Shown in pieces: positions 44,384-52,825 of a stretch of 64,000 nt of DNA (positions are counted from its first letter, which is position 1; each line of letters opens with the position of its first letter). The position numbers and the translations under genes were made by a program. The notes below the pieces were generated by a model. It did no database searches. It was not told the origin of the DNA and was given only the letters and a program-made list of their open reading frames with translations. This stretch comes from PALSA-612 sp963742925 (GTDB taxonomy: Bacteria > Actinomycetota > Thermoleophilia > Gaiellales > Gaiellaceae), in contig CAVUNV010000009.1 of NCBI GenBank assembly GCA_963742925.1, positions 186,001 through 250,000 on the forward strand, written 5' to 3'.

Positions 44384-46402
44384 ATGTCGCACGACACCGA
44401 CAAGCTGATCCGGCAGCTCTCGCTGGTCGCCTTCCTGATGGCCGACCGGCGTCCGCTGACCGCCCGGGACGTGAAGTCGAACGTCGAGGGCTACTCGGAG
44501 ATGTCGGACGAGGCGTTCGCGCGACGCTTCTACTCGGACCGCGCCGAGCTGCTCTCGCTCGGCGTGCCGCTGCAGTCGCAACGCGACGAGTTCACCGGCG
44601 AGGAGCTGTACACGCTCCGTTCCGAGCGCTACTTCCTGCCGCCGCTCCAGCTGACAGACGACGAGCTCGCCGCGCTCCAGACGTGCCTCTACCTGCTCGA
44701 GGGGCAGTTCGCCTACGCGGAGCCGTTCCGCCTCGCGCTGCAGAACCTGACGCTCGGCCGGCCGGGGTTCCGGGAGGCGCCGACCGAGATCGCCGAGCGC
44801 GTCGAGGTGCGCGACCCGGACTACTCGCCGGAGCTTGCAGGCCGGTTGAGCAAGCTGGAGACGGCGATCTCGAAGCAGCGCACCGTCAGGTTCGACTACT
44901 GGTCGATCGCGCGCGACGAGCAGCGTGAGCGGACGATCGATCCGTACGCGCTGCTGACGCACGAGGGCGGCTGGTACGTCGTGGGCCGCGACCACGGAAG
45001 CGACGCGATCCGGACGTTCAAGGTGTCGCGGATCCGTCGGGAGATCAAGTTCGCGACGCGCCGTGAGCGCGACTTCCGCCTGCCCAAGGACTTCAACGCC
45101 GCCGCGCACCGGCCTCCGCCGCCCTGGCAGATGGGCGAGACCGTGGGCAAGGCGCGGATCGAGCTGTCCGGCGACACGGCCTGGTGGGTCGAGCGCACGT
45201 ATCGCCCGCCGCACGGCCAGATGGAGGACAACGTCTTCGTCACTCCGTACGCCGATCTCTCGCATCTCGCCGCCTGGATCCTGCGCCTCGACGGTCGCGC
45301 CGTGCCGCTCGAGCCGCCCGCGCTGCGCCGCGAGGTCGCGGGCGGGCTCCGGCGCGTGATCGCACTGCATACCGGTGCCCCGCCCCTGCCGGCAAAGGCC
45401 AAGCCCCGAAAGGCCGAGGAGGTGGTCGAGCGACCGACGGGACCGGTCAACCCGGAGCGCTTCGGCGTGCTGCAGGCACTGCTCGCCTTCCTGCTCGCCG
45501 CCTGCGGCGAGAACTCGAGCGCCGTCATCTCGACCCGCGAGCTCGTCGAGCGGTTCCCGCAGATCCCGGAGGAAGCGCTCGAGGAGCACCTGTCGCTGCT
45601 CAACCTCGTCAACTTCGGCGGGGGTTGCTACGCGGTCTACGCCGAGCTCCGCGGCGACGAGATCCACGTCGACAAGGAGCTGTTCGGCGACACGTTCCGC
45701 TCCCCCCCACGTCTGACGCCGCTCGAGGCGCGCGCGATCCGGCTGGCGCTCGAGTTCGTCGGGCCGATGATCGCCGCCGAGGCGCACAGGCCGCTCGACC
45801 GGGTACGCAAGAAGCTCGAGGAGACGTTCGGCGAGTTCGACCTCCAGCAGACGGCGGCCGCGCGGCCCGACAAGGCCGAGGAGTCGCTGATCCGGACGCT
45901 GAGCGACGCGATCAAGAGCGGCAGCCTGGTCGAGATCGGGTACTGGAAGGTCGGCGAGGACCAGGCGGTCACGCATCTCGTCGAGCCGTACGTCCTCGAG
46001 CGCGAGCTCCCGTACTGGTACGTGCACACGTGGGATCGCACCCGCGACGGCCAGCGGAGCTTCCGGCTCGACCGGATGCGGAGCGCGCAGGCGACCGGCG
46101 AGACGTTCGAGCCGCGCGCGGGGTTCGAGCCCGTCCGGCTGCGGGACGCGCGCGTGGCCAGGATCGTCTATTCCAAAGCGATCGCGCGCTGGGAGGTCGA
46201 GCGCGGAGCCGCGGAGCTCACCGACGGCACCGCGCTGGCGGAGCAGAAGGTCGGCAGTCCGGAGTGGCTGGTCAGCGAGATTCTCCGCTTCCTCGGCGAG
46301 GCGGTCGTCGTCGAGCCCGACGATCTCCGCAAGCTCGTCGCCTCACGCGCGAAGGCGCTGCTCACTTCGCTCGGGCTCGCTCGGCTTCGCGTTCCCGTTT
46401 GA
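44384..46402 (+). CDS. pafBC: PafBC-type tandem WYL-domain transcriptional regulator
   Basis: 672 residues made of two related halves, each helix-turn-helix plus WYL domain. First half: LIRQLSLVAFLMADRRPLTARDV and DPYALLTHEGGWYVVGRD. Second half: FGVLQALLAFLLAACGENSSA, RELVERFPQIPEEALEEHLS, GSLVEIGYWKV and LERELPYWYVHTWDRTR. In mycobacteria PafB and PafC work as a heterodimer that activates DNA-damage genes on binding ssDNA through the WYL domain; some actinobacteria carry them fused, as here. The function is therefore likely the RecA-independent DNA-damage response. The 3' end overlaps queG by 41 nt. Confidence 0.85.
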   Translation: MSHDTDKLIRQLSLVAFLMADRRPLTARDVKSNVEGYSEMSDEAFARRFYSDRAELLSLGVPLQSQRDEFTGEELYTLRSERYFLPPLQLTDDELAALQTCLYLLEGQFAYAEPFRLALQNLTLGRPGFREAPTEIAERVEVRDPDYSPELAGRLSKLETAISKQRTVRFDYWSIARDEQRERTIDPYALLTHEGGWYVVGRDHGSDAIRTFKVSRIRREIKFATRRERDFRLPKDFNAAAHRPPPPWQMGETVGKARIELSGDTAWWVERTYRPPHGQMEDNVFVTPYADLSHLAAWILRLDGRAVPLEPPALRREVAGGLRRVIALHTGAPPLPAKAKPRKAEEVVERPTGPVNPERFGVLQALLAFLLAACGENSSAVISTRELVERFPQIPEEALEEHLSLLNLVNFGGGCYAVYAELRGDEIHVDKELFGDTFRSPPRLTPLEARAIRLALEFVGPMIAAEAHRPLDRVRKKLEETFGEFDLQQTAAARPDKAEESLIRTLSDAIKSGSLVEIGYWKVGEDQAVTHLVEPYVLERELPYWYVHTWDRTRDGQRSFRLDRMRSAQATGETFEPRAGFEPVRLRDARVARIVYSKAIARWEVERGAAELTDGTALAEQKVGSPEWLVSEILRFLGEAVVVEPDDLRKLVASRAKALLTSLGLARLRVPV

Positions 46403-47301
46403 CCTGCTCGTTGGCGAGCGCGATGCGGGCGTTTCGCTGCAGATAGCGGCCGTCGTTTCTCGGAATGTAGAGCCGTTCGTAGCGGCGTGAAAGCTCGGCC
46501 GGATCTGCCTGGAGCCACTCGACGAGCGACACGACGGGCTCGGCTCCCTCGCTGAGGGGCCGGTCGGCGCGGCGCTTCTCGATCCCGCGATTCCAGGGGC
46601 AGACGTCCTGGCAGATGTCGCAGCCGTACACCTGGTCGCCGAGAGCGCGGCGGTAGGGCTCCGGGATCTCCTGCCGTGATTGCGTCCAGTACGACAGGCA
46701 GCGCGTCGAGTCGAGGACGCCGGGCTCGTCGAGGGCGCCGGTCGGGCAGGCGTCGATGCAGAGGCGGCACTCGCCGCAGTCGAGCTCGAGCGGCGGGGTC
46801 TGCTCGATCTCGACGTCGGTGACGAGCGTGCCGAGCACGACCCAGGAGCCGTGACGGCGCGTGATGATCATCGTGTTCTTGCCGTAGAAGCCGACGCCGG
46901 CCCGCGACGCGGCCTCGCGATCGACGTGCTGGTTCTCGTCGACGAGGACGCGGTAGGTGCCGCCGAGCCGCTCGCCGAGCCGCTCGAGCCGCTCCCGCAG
47001 CTCCGCGTAGGCGTTGCGCCACGTGTAGCGCGGCAGCCGTCCTTCCCCGGGGCCGGGAGGCGACCCGGGCTCGTAGTAGCAGAGCGCGGCGGAGACGACG
47101 GAGCGGGCGCCCGGGACGAGCAGCTCCGGATGGCACGAGACCTCGGGGCAGGCCATCGTGAAGCGCATGTCCGCGAACAGGCCGCGCTCCAGGCGCTCCC
47201 GGATGTGGCGCTCCGTGTCGGCGTAGGGCTCGGCAGGCGCCGCTCCGATCACGTCGATGCCGACCTCCTCGGCAAGCCGTTCGAGCTCGGATTGCCGTCA
47301 C
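46362..47301 (-). CDS. queG: Epoxyqueuosine reductase QueG (one-base frame break near 47290)
   Basis: Cobalamin-dependent enzyme that reduces epoxyqueuosine to queuosine. Visible: DENQHVDREAASRAGVGFYGKN, CGECRLCIDACPTGALDEPG and CLSYWTQSRQEIPE, and CDICQDVCPWNRG, the two [4Fe-4S] motifs. The open frame from 47252 lacks the first 17 residues; a GTG at 47301 continues VTAIELERLAEEVGIDVIG when one base in the cc (gg on the plus strand) at 47290-47291 is removed. Repaired length is 312 residues. With queA and tgt it makes queuosine. Confidence 0.92.
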
Positions 47302-47584
47302 GGAATCATTGTGCCGCCGCCGGCGCGCTCGTGTGATTGACGTTCCCGGATAGTGGGCATAGAGTCCTGTCGGCCGATCAGTTCAGCAAAGGAGGTACGC
47401 CACCGACGCCGCCAGGGTGGATGACGCGCACAGCTGGACGCACGCGCAGTCTTGATGTGGTGACGCGCACCTCCAGCCGTGCGAGCGACTTCGTACAGGC
47501 TCCGCCGCAGGGCCGTCGAGACTCGCCGGCCGGATGCGCGCAAGGCCACGACAGGAGGCCAGCAATCATGGCAGAACACGGGCA
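47302..47584. other. 283-bp intergenic region with two SD-like sites and a short upstream ORF
   Basis: No recognisable full gene. AAAGGAGGT at 47390-47398 has no start codon at suitable distance. AGGAGG at 47552-47557 stands 10 nt before ATG 47568, opening MAEHGQ, whose TGA (47586-47588) overlaps the protease ATG (47585). A longer open frame from 47337 exists but is Arg/Thr-rich and looks non-coding. So the protease may be translated by coupling from this short ORF, or the start may be further upstream if a base is missing. Confidence 0.4.
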
Positions 47585-48913
47585 ATGAGTGGGATTTCCG
47601 AGGAGCACGACGGCGCACAACAGCAGGAGCAGCAGCAGCAGCCTCCGGGCGAGCACCGCGGCTCCGCCGAGATGGGCGTCGCAGTCATCTCCGGCGCGAC
47701 GTTCACGGCGAAGTCCGTTACGTACTACAACGTCGGCGGTGTTGCGATCGTCGAGGGAGACATCGCCCTCGGCTCGGTCGAGCACGTCCAGTCGGCGACC
47801 GACCAGACTCGCGCGGCCCTCGCCCAGTCGCCGAACATCGCGTTCGGGGTCGGGATCACGGGCAGCCAGTTCCGCTGGCCGAACTGCCAGATCCCCTACG
47901 AGATCGACCCCGCGCTGCCGAACCAGCAGCGGGTCACGGACGCGATCGCGCACTGGGAGTCGAAAACCGCGTTCCGCTTCCCCCTCAGGACGCCGGCGAA
48001 CGCCGGTCAGTACCCGAACTACGTGCACTTCACCGACGCCGGCGGATGCTGGTCGCAGGTCGGCATGCAGGGCGGCCAGCAGACCATCAGCCTCGGTTCC
48101 GCTTGCACGGCCGGCAACGCGATCCACGAGATCGGCCACACGGTCGGTCTCTGGCACGAGCAGAGCCGGGAGGACCGCGACCTCTTCGTCACCATCCACT
48201 GGGAGCACATCCAGGACGGCATGGCCGCCCAGTTCAACCAGCACATCACCGATGGCGACGACCTGGGCGCCTACGACTACGGCTCGATCATGCACTACCC
48301 GCGGAACGCGTTCACGAAGGACGGCCAGGACACGATCACGCCGACCGACCCCAACGCGCAGATCGGGCAGCGCACCGGCCTCTCAGCCGGCGACCTGGCC
48401 GCAGTGGTAGCGATGTACCCCGGCTGCCACACGATCAAGCCGCCGTGGACGGAGCCCGTGAAGAAGATCATCGACGAAGGACCGCATCAAGTCAAGAAGG
48501 TGCGCGACGACCCGGTTCCTTTCAAGAAGGTGCGGGACGACTCGCTGTTCAAGAAGGTCCGCGACGACCAGATCGTGGTCAAGGGGCCGATCGATGTGGG
48601 GCCGGTCAAGGCGGCGTTCGATCCGATCACCTTGCCCGGGCCCGAGGTCGTCTCCCAGCCTGGAGTGCTCCAGCCCTTCGCCATCGCGATGCCCCATCAG
48701 GCGAGTGCCGGGCTCGAAGCCGTGGGCGGAGACCCCGCCTCGGCAGCGTACCTCGCGTCCCTGCAGCGCCAGCTGCTCGACCTGGAGGCTGCGATCGCCC
48801 AGACACGCGCGAACGCTGCAAAGGCGAACGCCGAGGCTGCCCGCCTGCAGGAGGCGAGCGACGCTGCGACCGCCGCGTACGGGCAGGCTCTCGACGAACT
48901 CGGAGGCGCCTGA
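47585..48913 (+). CDS. Astacin-type metallopeptidase with C-terminal KK..DD repeats
   Basis: 442 residues from ATG at 47585; no signal peptide. The protease part (about 90-280) has HEIGHTVGLWHEQSR at 181-195, the full astacin zinc motif HExxHxxGxxHE, and the Met-turn SIMHYP near 234-239. Residues 293-328 carry four spaced repeats: KKIIDE, then KKVRDD three times, spaced 9-11 residues. A Pro-rich linker, LQPFAIAMPHQ and a helical coiled-coil tail (LASLQRQLLDLEAAIAQTRANA) follow. The adjacent MvdD-like ATP-grasp suggests Lys-to-Asp/Glu side chain linkages in these repeats. That link is inference. Protease substrate unknown. Confidence 0.85.
   Translation: MSGISEEHDGAQQQEQQQQPPGEHRGSAEMGVAVISGATFTAKSVTYYNVGGVAIVEGDIALGSVEHVQSATDQTRAALAQSPNIAFGVGITGSQFRWPNCQIPYEIDPALPNQQRVTDAIAHWESKTAFRFPLRTPANAGQYPNYVHFTDAGGCWSQVGMQGGQQTISLGSACTAGNAIHEIGHTVGLWHEQSREDRDLFVTIHWEHIQDGMAAQFNQHITDGDDLGAYDYGSIMHYPRNAFTKDGQDTITPTDPNAQIGQRTGLSAGDLAAVVAMYPGCHTIKPPWTEPVKKIIDEGPHQVKKVRDDPVPFKKVRDDSLFKKVRDDQIVVKGPIDVGPVKAAFDPITLPGPEVVSQPGVLQPFAIAMPHQASAGLEAVGGDPASAAYLASLQRQLLDLEAAIAQTRANAAKANAEAARLQEASDAATAAYGQALDELGGA
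48458..48574 (+). repeat. Four-copy KK-x2-D-D/E repeat coding segment
   Basis: Codes the units VKKIIDE, VKKVRDD, FKKVRDD and FKKVRDD, with 4-, 3- and 2-residue spacers. The DNA copies (aagaaggtgcgcgacgac and variants) differ at third positions, so the repeats are older than a recent tandem duplication. The protein pattern places paired Lys beside paired acidic residues, as in substrate cores of graspetide-type ATP-grasp ligases. Confidence 0.7.
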
Positions 48914-48919
48914 CGCAGA

Positions 48920-49870
48920 GTGATCCTCGTCGTCTCCCACGCGGCTGACGATCACGCCGTCGGGGTTCTCGCCGCGATCGAGCGGCGCGGCCACGCGGCG
49001 GTCCTCGTCGACACGGGGCAGTTCCCGGCCGGCGCGTCGCTCGTCGAGCGCTTCGGCGCCGGCGCGCCGGCCTACGAGCTCGCCTTCGACGGCCAGAGGA
49101 TCGATCTTGGCGACTGCCGGGCGGCGTGGTGGCGACGGCCACAGCCGTTCAGGCTCCACGACGGGATCGCACCGGACGTCATGTCGTTCACCTACACCGA
49201 GTGCCACGAGGCGGTCGCCGGTCTGTGGGCGGCGCTCGACGTCACGTGGGTGAACCGGCCCGAGCTGGACGAGGTCGCGCATCACAAGCCCTATCAGCTC
49301 GCCGTCGCACACGAGATCGGCCTGCAGATCCCCCGCACGCTGATCACGAACGACCCCGGCGAGGCACAGCGGTTCGTCGACGAGCTCGGGCTCGGCCGCG
49401 TGGTCTACAAGACCTTCCTCGCCTCCGAGGAGCACTGGCGCGAGACGCGGCTCGTCCGCGAGGAGGAGCTGGCGGTCTTCGACCGTGTCCGGCTCGCGCC
49501 GGTGATCTTCCAGGAGCTCGTGCCGGGTGCGGACATCCGGGTGACCGTGGTCGGAGAGCGGCTGTTCGCGACGGAGATCACGGCAACGCCCGGCGGCTAC
49601 GACCTCGACTACCGGATGGACCTCGCCGGGGCGAGCTTTCGGCCGACGGAGCTGCCGCGCGAGATCGGCGCTGGCATACTCGCGCTCATGCAGCGGCTCG
49701 GCCTCCTCTACGGCGCGATCGACCTTCGCCGCACTGCCGACGGCGAGTACGTCTTCCTCGAGATCAACCCAGCGGGCGAGTGGCGTTTCGCGGAGGAGCG
49801 CAGTGGGCAGCCGATCACGGAGGCCGTCGCGGACTTCTTGATCCAGCTCGACGGGCTTCCGTCGACGTGA
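48920..49870 (+). CDS. MvdC/MvdD-like ATP-grasp ligase
   Basis: 316 residues from GTG at 48920, 6 nt after the protease stop. The preATP-grasp domain holds AVLVDTGQFPAGASLVERF and AAWWRRPQPFRL, a typical sequence for peptide-maturing members. The ATP-grasp core has GRVVYKTFLAS (ATP-binding Lys), IFQELVPGADIRVTVVGERLF and AIDLRRTADGEYVFLEINPAGEW (Mg ligands Asp, Glu, Asn). In microviridins such enzymes form ester or amide bonds between side chains of a ribosomal peptide. Here the likely partner is the protease repeats encoded upstream; a free precursor peptide is not visible. Confidence 0.85.
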   Translation: MILVVSHAADDHAVGVLAAIERRGHAAVLVDTGQFPAGASLVERFGAGAPAYELAFDGQRIDLGDCRAAWWRRPQPFRLHDGIAPDVMSFTYTECHEAVAGLWAALDVTWVNRPELDEVAHHKPYQLAVAHEIGLQIPRTLITNDPGEAQRFVDELGLGRVVYKTFLASEEHWRETRLVREEELAVFDRVRLAPVIFQELVPGADIRVTVVGERLFATEITATPGGYDLDYRMDLAGASFRPTELPREIGAGILALMQRLGLLYGAIDLRRTADGEYVFLEINPAGEWRFAEERSGQPITEAVADFLIQLDGLPST

Positions 49871-50232
49871 GCGGCGACCCGGCAACGTCGACCGTCAGCG
49901 GCCAGATCGTCCTCCCCGCGACCGCCGTGCCGGTCGAGGCCACGGCCGTGGTGATACAGGTCGAGGACGTGTCCCGCGCGGACGCCCCGTCGCAGGTGAT
50001 TGCCGAACAGAGACAGCAAGGCGTCCACCTGGAGGCGGGAAAGGTGCTGACGTTCGCCGTCGACGTGCCGGCCGACGCGATCGACCCACGCTCCTCCTAC
50101 TCGGTCCGCGTGCATATCGACATCTCCGGTTCCGGCGCGGTCGAGGTCGGCGACTTCGTCTCGACCCAGTCGTATCCGGTGCTCACGCACGGTTACGGCG
50201 TCGAGGCGACCATCGAAGTCCAACGCGTGTAG
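49867..50232 (+). CDS. YbaY/YscW-like domain protein
   Basis: 121 residues from GTG at 49867; GTGA overlaps the ATP-grasp stop. VSGQIVLPATAVPVEATAVVIQ and VEDVSRADAPSQVIAEQ match the YbaY family (type III secretion lipoprotein chaperone-like fold), a beta-sandwich. No lipobox or signal is present, so it is probably cytoplasmic. Third and last gene of the operon; no downstream member on this strand is closely linked. Function unknown; it could bind the modified peptide. Confidence 0.75.
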   Translation: MSGDPATSTVSGQIVLPATAVPVEATAVVIQVEDVSRADAPSQVIAEQRQQGVHLEAGKVLTFAVDVPADAIDPRSSYSVRVHIDISGSGAVEVGDFVSTQSYPVLTHGYGVEATIEVQRV

Positions 50233-50254
50233 CCCGCGCCGAGGTCACCGTCGT

Positions 50255-50260
50255 TACGAT
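50255..50260 (+). promoter_or_regulatory. -10 hexamer TACGAT, leaderless arrangement
   Basis: TACGAT ends 9 nt before the GTG at 50270. Confidence 0.45.
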
Positions 50261-50269
50261 CGCGGCTCC

Positions 50270-51259
50270 GTGAAAGCGATCCGCATCCACGAGGACGGGG
50301 GGCCGGAGGTCCTGCGCTACGAAGACGCGCCCGAACCCGAGCCGGCCGCGGACGAGGTCCTTGTCAGGCTTCGGGCCGCGTCGCTCAACCACCTCGACGT
50401 CTGGGTGCGCAAGGGGCTCCCGTCGGTGCCGAAGCCGAGGATCCTGGGCGCGGACGGCGCCGGGCTGGTCGAGGCGCTGGGCGAGGGAGTGTCCGGCCTC
50501 GCGCCCGGCCAGCGGGTCGTGATCAACCCCGGGGTGATCACGAACGGCCGCATGCACGTCGTCGGCGAGGCGATGGACGGCACCCACGCCGAGCTGGTGG
50601 CGATCCCGTCGCGGAACGTCTACCCGATCCCCGACTCGCTGTCCTTCGAGGAGGCAGCGGCCTTCCCGCTCGTGTTCGAGACGGCTTACCGCATGCTGGT
50701 CACGAAGGCCGGGCTGCAAAAGGGCGAGACCGTGTTCGTGTGGGGAGTCGGCGGCGGAGTCGCGACCTCTGCGCTCGCGATCGCCAAGGCTCTCGGAGCG
50801 CGCGTGATCGTCACCTCGTCGAGCGAGGAGAAGCTCGCCCGTGCCCGGGAGCTCGGTGCCGACGAGACGATCGATCACGCCTCCGAGGACGTGCGGGCAC
50901 GCGTCAAGGAGCTGACCGGTGGACGAGGAGCGGACGTCGTCGTCGAGACCGTCGGCGACGCCACCTGGAAGACGACGCTCGAGGTTGCCGGCCAGGGCGC
51001 GCGGATCGTCGTCTGCGGCGCGACGACGGGGCCCAACCCACCGGCGGGACTGCACCGGATCTGGTGGAAGGAGCTCGTCGTCCACGGGTCGACGATGGGC
51101 TCGGCCGAGGACTTCGAGGCTTGCCTCGAGCTGGTCACGAGCGGCCGCGCGCGGCCGGTGATCGACGAGACCTTCCCGCTGGCCGACGCGCGCGCCGCCC
51201 ACGAGCGCCTCGAAGCCGGCGAGCAGCTCGGCAAGATCGTCCTGCGCATCCCGGAGTAA
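50270..51259 (+). CDS. Medium-chain dehydrogenase/reductase, quinone reductase-like
   Basis: 329 residues. GroES-like N-terminal domain (VRLRAASLNHLDVWVRKG; GADGAGLVEALG), then Rossmann domain VFVWGVGGGVATSALAIAKALGA and VIVTSSSEEKLARARELGADE. The catalytic zinc Cys of alcohol dehydrogenases is absent (the LGADGAG position), so it is more like quinone oxidoreductases or other zinc-free members. NAD(P)H-dependent; substrate unknown. Ends at a terminator hairpin 51262-51296. Confidence 0.88.
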   Translation: MKAIRIHEDGGPEVLRYEDAPEPEPAADEVLVRLRAASLNHLDVWVRKGLPSVPKPRILGADGAGLVEALGEGVSGLAPGQRVVINPGVITNGRMHVVGEAMDGTHAELVAIPSRNVYPIPDSLSFEEAAAFPLVFETAYRMLVTKAGLQKGETVFVWGVGGGVATSALAIAKALGARVIVTSSSEEKLARARELGADETIDHASEDVRARVKELTGGRGADVVVETVGDATWKTTLEVAGQGARIVVCGATTGPNPPAGLHRIWWKELVVHGSTMGSAEDFEACLELVTSGRARPVIDETFPLADARAAHERLEAGEQLGKIVLRIPE

Positions 51260-51261
51260 GC

Positions 51262-51296
51262 GACGGTCGGCGGGACGCGGGGCCCCGCCGACCGTC
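51262..51296. terminator. 13-bp GC stem, bidirectional terminator candidate
   Basis: GACGGTCGGCGGG (51262-51274) pairs perfectly with CCCGCCGACCGTC (51284-51296), loop of 9 nt. It lies between the ends of convergent genes (51259 and 51302). No T-tract, so Rho-independent function is uncertain. Confidence 0.6.
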
Positions 51297-51301
51297 AGTG
51301 C

Positions 51302-52303
51302 TCAGTGCGAGCAGAGCCCGTTCGGGGTGCTGGTCTGGCAGGTGTTGAGCCTGAACACGTTGCCGTGGCCGAGCGTGTCCCAGTAGAGGTCGGGCTGGTT
51401 GTGGAGCACGGTGTTGCCGGCGATCGTGTTGAAGCTGGCCGGCGTCCCGCCCGGGCCCGACTCGACGAGGATGCCGCCCGTGAAGAACGTGAGGTCGGAC
51501 GGGATGTTGTTCTCGACCGTGTTGGCGTGGACGAGGACGTGATCCGTCCCGAGGAGCGCGATCCCGACACCGGAGACGAAGCCTGCATCCTCCGTGTAGC
51601 AGGCGCCCGTGTTCCCGCTCACGGTGTTCGACTCGACGGTGGCAGTGCCCGCCGGCCCGGGAGCGTCCGCCAGCATGACGACGCCGGCGCAGTTGTGGCT
51701 GAACGTGTTGTGCTGGATGGTGCCGCCGTAGGCGTTCCTGAACAGGATCCCGAATGCGTTCCCCTGTGAGCTGTTGTCGTGAATGGACGCGTTCGCGACA
51801 GGCGAGTCGCCGATGTAGATCCCGGCTTCGCCGCTCCCCTGTGTGACGTTGCCGGCGATCGTCGTGCCGGTCGACTCGAAGGCGGTGATGCCGTACTCGC
51901 CGTTCGCGACGGCGTGATTGTTCATGAAGGTCGCGCGGCTGGCGCCGAATGCGACCATCCCGAAGTCATCGAATCCCGTCACGAGGAACCCACTGACCGT
52001 GACGCCCTGGGCACCGTAGACGCACACGCCGGCCCAGCCGCACGGTGACGTCGACACCAGCGGCGGCTGGAGGGACGCCATCGAGCCCTGCAGCCTGATC
52101 CGGTTCGTCGTGATCACCAACGTCTCGCGGAACACGCCCGGTCTGACGAGGATCGTGTCTCCCGGATTGGCGATGTCGATCGCCGCCTGGATCGAATGCC
52201 CTGGATTGACGATGATGGTGGCGGCCTGCGCGGTTCCAGCCGTTGTCGCGAGCGCCCCCGCGCCCACGCAGACGGCCACCGCGAGCAGACGAAGCTTCCT
52301 CAT
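51302..52303 (-). CDS. Secreted right-handed parallel beta-helix protein
   Basis: 333 residues from ATG at 52303. Signal peptide MRKLRLLAVAVCVGAGALATT...AQA. The mature part starts TIIVNPGHSIQAAIDIANPGD, the start of pectate lyase-like parallel beta-helix proteins, followed by repeated N-x-[VI]-x-N coils (NVTQGSGEAGIYIGDS, NTVENNIPSDL, NTIAGNTVLHN). The polysaccharide or surface ligand is unknown. A GGAGGG SD precedes the start. Two hairpins lie near its ends. Confidence 0.85.
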   Translation of the reverse strand: MRKLRLLAVAVCVGAGALATTAGTAQAATIIVNPGHSIQAAIDIANPGDTILVRPGVFRETLVITTNRIRLQGSMASLQPPLVSTSPCGWAGVCVYGAQGVTVSGFLVTGFDDFGMVAFGASRATFMNNHAVANGEYGITAFESTGTTIAGNVTQGSGEAGIYIGDSPVANASIHDNSSQGNAFGILFRNAYGGTIQHNTFSHNCAGVVMLADAPGPAGTATVESNTVSGNTGACYTEDAGFVSGVGIALLGTDHVLVHANTVENNIPSDLTFFTGGILVESGPGGTPASFNTIAGNTVLHNQPDLYWDTLGHGNVFRLNTCQTSTPNGLCSH

Positions 52304-52485
52304 TGCACCCTCCCTGGGTGAACGACCACACGAGCATACGACGCCGCGCCCGTCGCGCGAGCCTATCCCGCTGCAGGCCGCTTCTGACGAACCTCCGCCT
52401 CGGCGCGCTCGTCGCCGCGAAGCCCGGGCTCGGCCCGGGCGTAGCTCGGCCCGCGGGAAACGCGCTCCCAAAGGGAAGGGGGCTC

Positions 52486-52514
52486 ACGGGGGAAACCGGC
52501 CGTTTCCCCCGTGC
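52486..52514 (-). terminator. 12-bp stem-loop after the SufT-like gene
   Basis: CACGGGGGAAAC (52486-52497) pairs perfectly with GTTTCCCCCGTG (52503-52514), with a 5-nt loop. It lies 2 nt after the stop of the minus-strand gene at 52517. A likely terminator of the six-gene minus-strand run. Confidence 0.65.
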
Positions 52515-52516
52515 TA

Positions 52517-52819
52517 CTAGCCGAAGCCGAGGATGAACTTCGCGTCGTCGGACATGCGCTCGGGCGTCCAGGGCGGATCCCAGGTCAGCTCGATCTCGAC
52601 GTTCTCGACGTCCGGGAAGCTCGCACGCGTCGTCGCCACGATGTCCTCCTGGATCATCGGGCCGGCGGGGCACCCCATCGACGTCAGGCTGTGGATCACC
52701 TTGACCTTCGGCCCCTCGACCTCGACGTCGTAGACGAGGCCGAGCTCGACGATGTCCATCCCGAGCTCCGGGTCCTCGACCTGGTGCAGCGCTTCGAATA
52801 CTTCCTCGCGTGTCGGCAT
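52517..52819 (-). CDS. MIP18/SufT-like (DUF59) protein
   Basis: 100 residues. TREEVFEALHQVEDPELGMDIVELG, VKVIHSLTSMGCPAGPMIQED and the TWDPPWTPERMSDDA tail are the DUF59/MIP18 signature. Such proteins help iron-sulfur cluster maturation (SufT). The conserved Cys in GCPAGP is present. Last gene of a minus-strand run that starts with the M32 peptidase; the ATG has its own TAGACT 6 nt upstream. Confidence 0.92.
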   Translation of the reverse strand: MPTREEVFEALHQVEDPELGMDIVELGLVYDVEVEGPKVKVIHSLTSMGCPAGPMIQEDIVATTRASFPDVENVEIELTWDPPWTPERMSDDAKFILGFG

Positions 52820-52825
52820 GAGCTG

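Noticed and set aside
44180..46027. 615-codon minus-strand frame opposite the WYL regulator
   Set aside because: Composed of repeated LER/DRL patterns that mirror plus-strand codons; PafBC explains the segment.
47337..47588. 83-codon frame before the protease
   Set aside because: Thr/Arg-rich, no motif, no suitable SD at its start. Only its last six codons (from ATG 47568) have a good SD and are mentioned above.
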